Assembly: GCA_031283485.1 (NCBI GenBank)
Contig: JAITBR010000064.1
Coordinates: 1 to 6,189, forward strand
DNA length: 6,189 bases
Reading direction: 5' to 3'
Source of the DNA: Puniceicoccales bacterium
Lineage (GTDB): Bacteria; Verrucomicrobiota; Verrucomicrobiae; Opitutales; LL51
How positions within the stretch are numbered: the first letter of the stretch is position 1; each line of letters begins with the position of its first letter. The notes below the pieces were generated by a model. That model did no database searches. It saw only the letters and a list, made by a program, of their open reading frames with translations, and had not been told where the DNA came from. The translations under genes and the position numbers were made by a program. Below, piece by piece: positions 4,986 to 6,189 of this stretch.

Positions 4986-6189
4986 ATGTCTGATAAAATT
5001 CTTGAAGAAATCCGGCGTGAAATTGCATCCCTGAAGGATGTGGTTATAAGAAAAAATATTGGCCGCATACTATCGATTGCCGATGGCGTTGCCCATGTCG
5101 ATGGTCTATCCGATGCGATGTACAATGAAATGATTTCTTTTGGTGATGGCATTTTTGGGCTTGCTCTCAATCTGGAAGAAGACGAAGTCGGTGTCGTACT
5201 TTTCGGAAATTACTCGAAATTGAAAGAAGGTAATGAAGCTCACACCACCGGAAAATTGTTGTCTGTACCTGTTGGAAAGGCTTTGCTTGGGCGGGTCGTC
5301 GATGCACTTGGAAATCCAATTGATGGTAAAGGGATCATATCGTTCGAAGAGACATATCCAGTCGAACGCATAGCACCGGGAATAATGGCTAGAAAATCTG
5401 TTACGCAGCCGCTACAAACGGGTATTTTGGCAATAGATTCTATGATTCCAATCGGTCGCGGTCAGCGTGAATTAATTATCGGAGATCGTTCCACTGGCAA
5501 AGGAGCCATTGCACTCGATACCATAATTAATCAAGCCAAAATCAATAGAAAAGGTTTGGCTTCCGGTGACAGAAATTTTAGGCCAGTATACTCAATTTAC
5601 GTGTCGATTGGGCAGAAAAATTCGACACTAGCCAAGCTCATTCAATCTTTGGAAGAGCATCAGGCCCTTGAGTACACAATCATCGTCGTCGCTTCTGCAT
5701 CGGACAACCCTGCAAATCAGTATATTGCACCCTACGCCGGTTGCGCAATGGGCGAATGGTTTATGCAGAATGGCATGGATGCCTTGATTGTCTACGATGA
5801 TTTATCAAAGCACGCCGTAGCTTACCGCCAAATTTCGCTCATATTGAAAAGGCCCGCCGGTAGGGAAGCGTTCCCAGGGGACGTTTTCTATTTGCACTCC
5901 CGTTTGCTCGAACGAGCTGCCAAACTGAATGATGGCAATGGAGGCGGTTCCTTGACGGCATTGCCGTTCATCGAGACGCAGGCCGGCGATGTCTCAGCAT
6001 ACATTCCCACAAATGTTATTTCAATTACGGATGGGCAAATTTTTTTGGATACGGATTTATTCAATCGAGGTATTCGTCCAGCAATTTCGGTGGGTATTTC
6101 TGTGTCGCGCATTGGTTCATCCGCACAAATTAAAGCATTTAAGCAGGTTGCCGGGCAAATTAAACTCGAATTAGGCCAATACTACGAGC
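4986..6189 (+). CDS. atpA: ATP synthase F1 alpha subunit, 3' end outside window
   Basis: Non-catalytic nucleotide-binding alpha subunit of the F1 head of the membrane ATP synthase. The window holds 401 codons, and the C-terminal domain (roughly the last fifth) lies beyond the edge. Visible in order are the beta-barrel domain ([13 protein letters not shown] ... [21 protein letters not shown]), the signature [20 protein letters not shown], the Walker A region at 166-173, an expanded loop ([15 protein letters not shown]) of the Opitutae type, [42 protein letters not shown], and the SVSR arginine that reaches the catalytic site. The Walker A reads GDRSTGKG, so the Thr that normally follows Lys172 is Gly173. 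The ATG at 4986 fits the family start; GGCGGA just before it is too close to act as a usual ribosome site. Upstream is tadA with a terminator, not atpH. Confidence 0.96.
   Translation, partial: MSDKILEEIRREIASLKDVVIRKNIGRILSIADGVAHVDGLSDAMYNEMISFGDGIFGLALNLEEDEVGVVLFGNYSKLKEGNEAHTTGKLLSVPVGKALLGRVVDALGNPIDGKGIISFEETYPVERIAPGIMARKSVTQPLQTGILAIDSMIPIGRGQRELIIGDRSTGKGAIALDTIINQAKINRKGLASGDRNFRPVYSIYVSIGQKNSTLAKLIQSLEEHQALEYTIIVVASASDNPANQYIAPYAGCAMGEWFMQNGMDALIVYDDLSKHAVAYRQISLILKRPAGREAFPGDVFYLHSRLLERAAKLNDGNGGGSLTALPFIETQAGDVSAYIPTNVISITDGQIFLDTDLFNRGIRPAISVGISVSRIGSSAQIKAFKQVAGQIKLELGQYYE

Noticed and set aside
4973..5170. 65-codon minus-strand frame inside the start of atpA
   Set aside because: It lies antisense to well-conserved AtpA sequence and mirrors its codons.

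Overview
The window reads as chromosomal DNA of a bacterium of the Verrucomicrobiota, most likely class Opitutae. Two things point there. The alpha subunit of ATP synthase carries an expanded segment between the Walker A region and the strand ending in IYVSIGQK, a style I associate with Opitutae. The membrane-anchored SurA-N-type chaperone has the N-terminus typical of that class (MISFIQR..., a single membrane helix ending AFVFTVGAAPG). The assignment rests on remembered family patterns, not on a search. By eye the DNA is A+T-rich for that class. The first 1.37 kb holds no convincing intact gene, and several intact genes lack expected operon partners. Together these suggest a host-associated lineage with an eroding genome, which is inference.

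Layout. Positions 1-1373 are gene-poor, with short ORF pieces, a possible decayed gene on the minus strand (about 423-787), a perfect DnaA-box match at 77-85 with several weaker matches nearby, and a 15-base match to an IS6-family insertion-sequence end at 1268-1282. From 1374 the window is dense: a membrane-anchored periplasmic chaperone (1374-2954, +), then dapA (2989-3852, +), which converges on nusB (3865-4323, -) across a 12-bp gap covered by an inverted repeat. tadA (4424-4933, +, start uncertain) is divergent from nusB and ends in a rho-independent terminator whose stem lies partly in its last codons. atpA (4986 to beyond the right edge, +) follows.

The genes are mostly housekeeping and form no single pathway: envelope protein folding, the diaminopimelate/lysine pathway, rRNA transcription antitermination, tRNA-Arg wobble inosine formation and ATP synthesis. 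No novel multi-gene system is visible. The most interesting points are molecular: AtpA has Gly where the Walker A Thr should be (GDRSTGKG); DapA has lost most residues of the lysine feedback site while keeping its active site; a perfect 16-bp palindrome sits just upstream of dapA; and no start codon here has a well-placed Shine-Dalgarno sequence.
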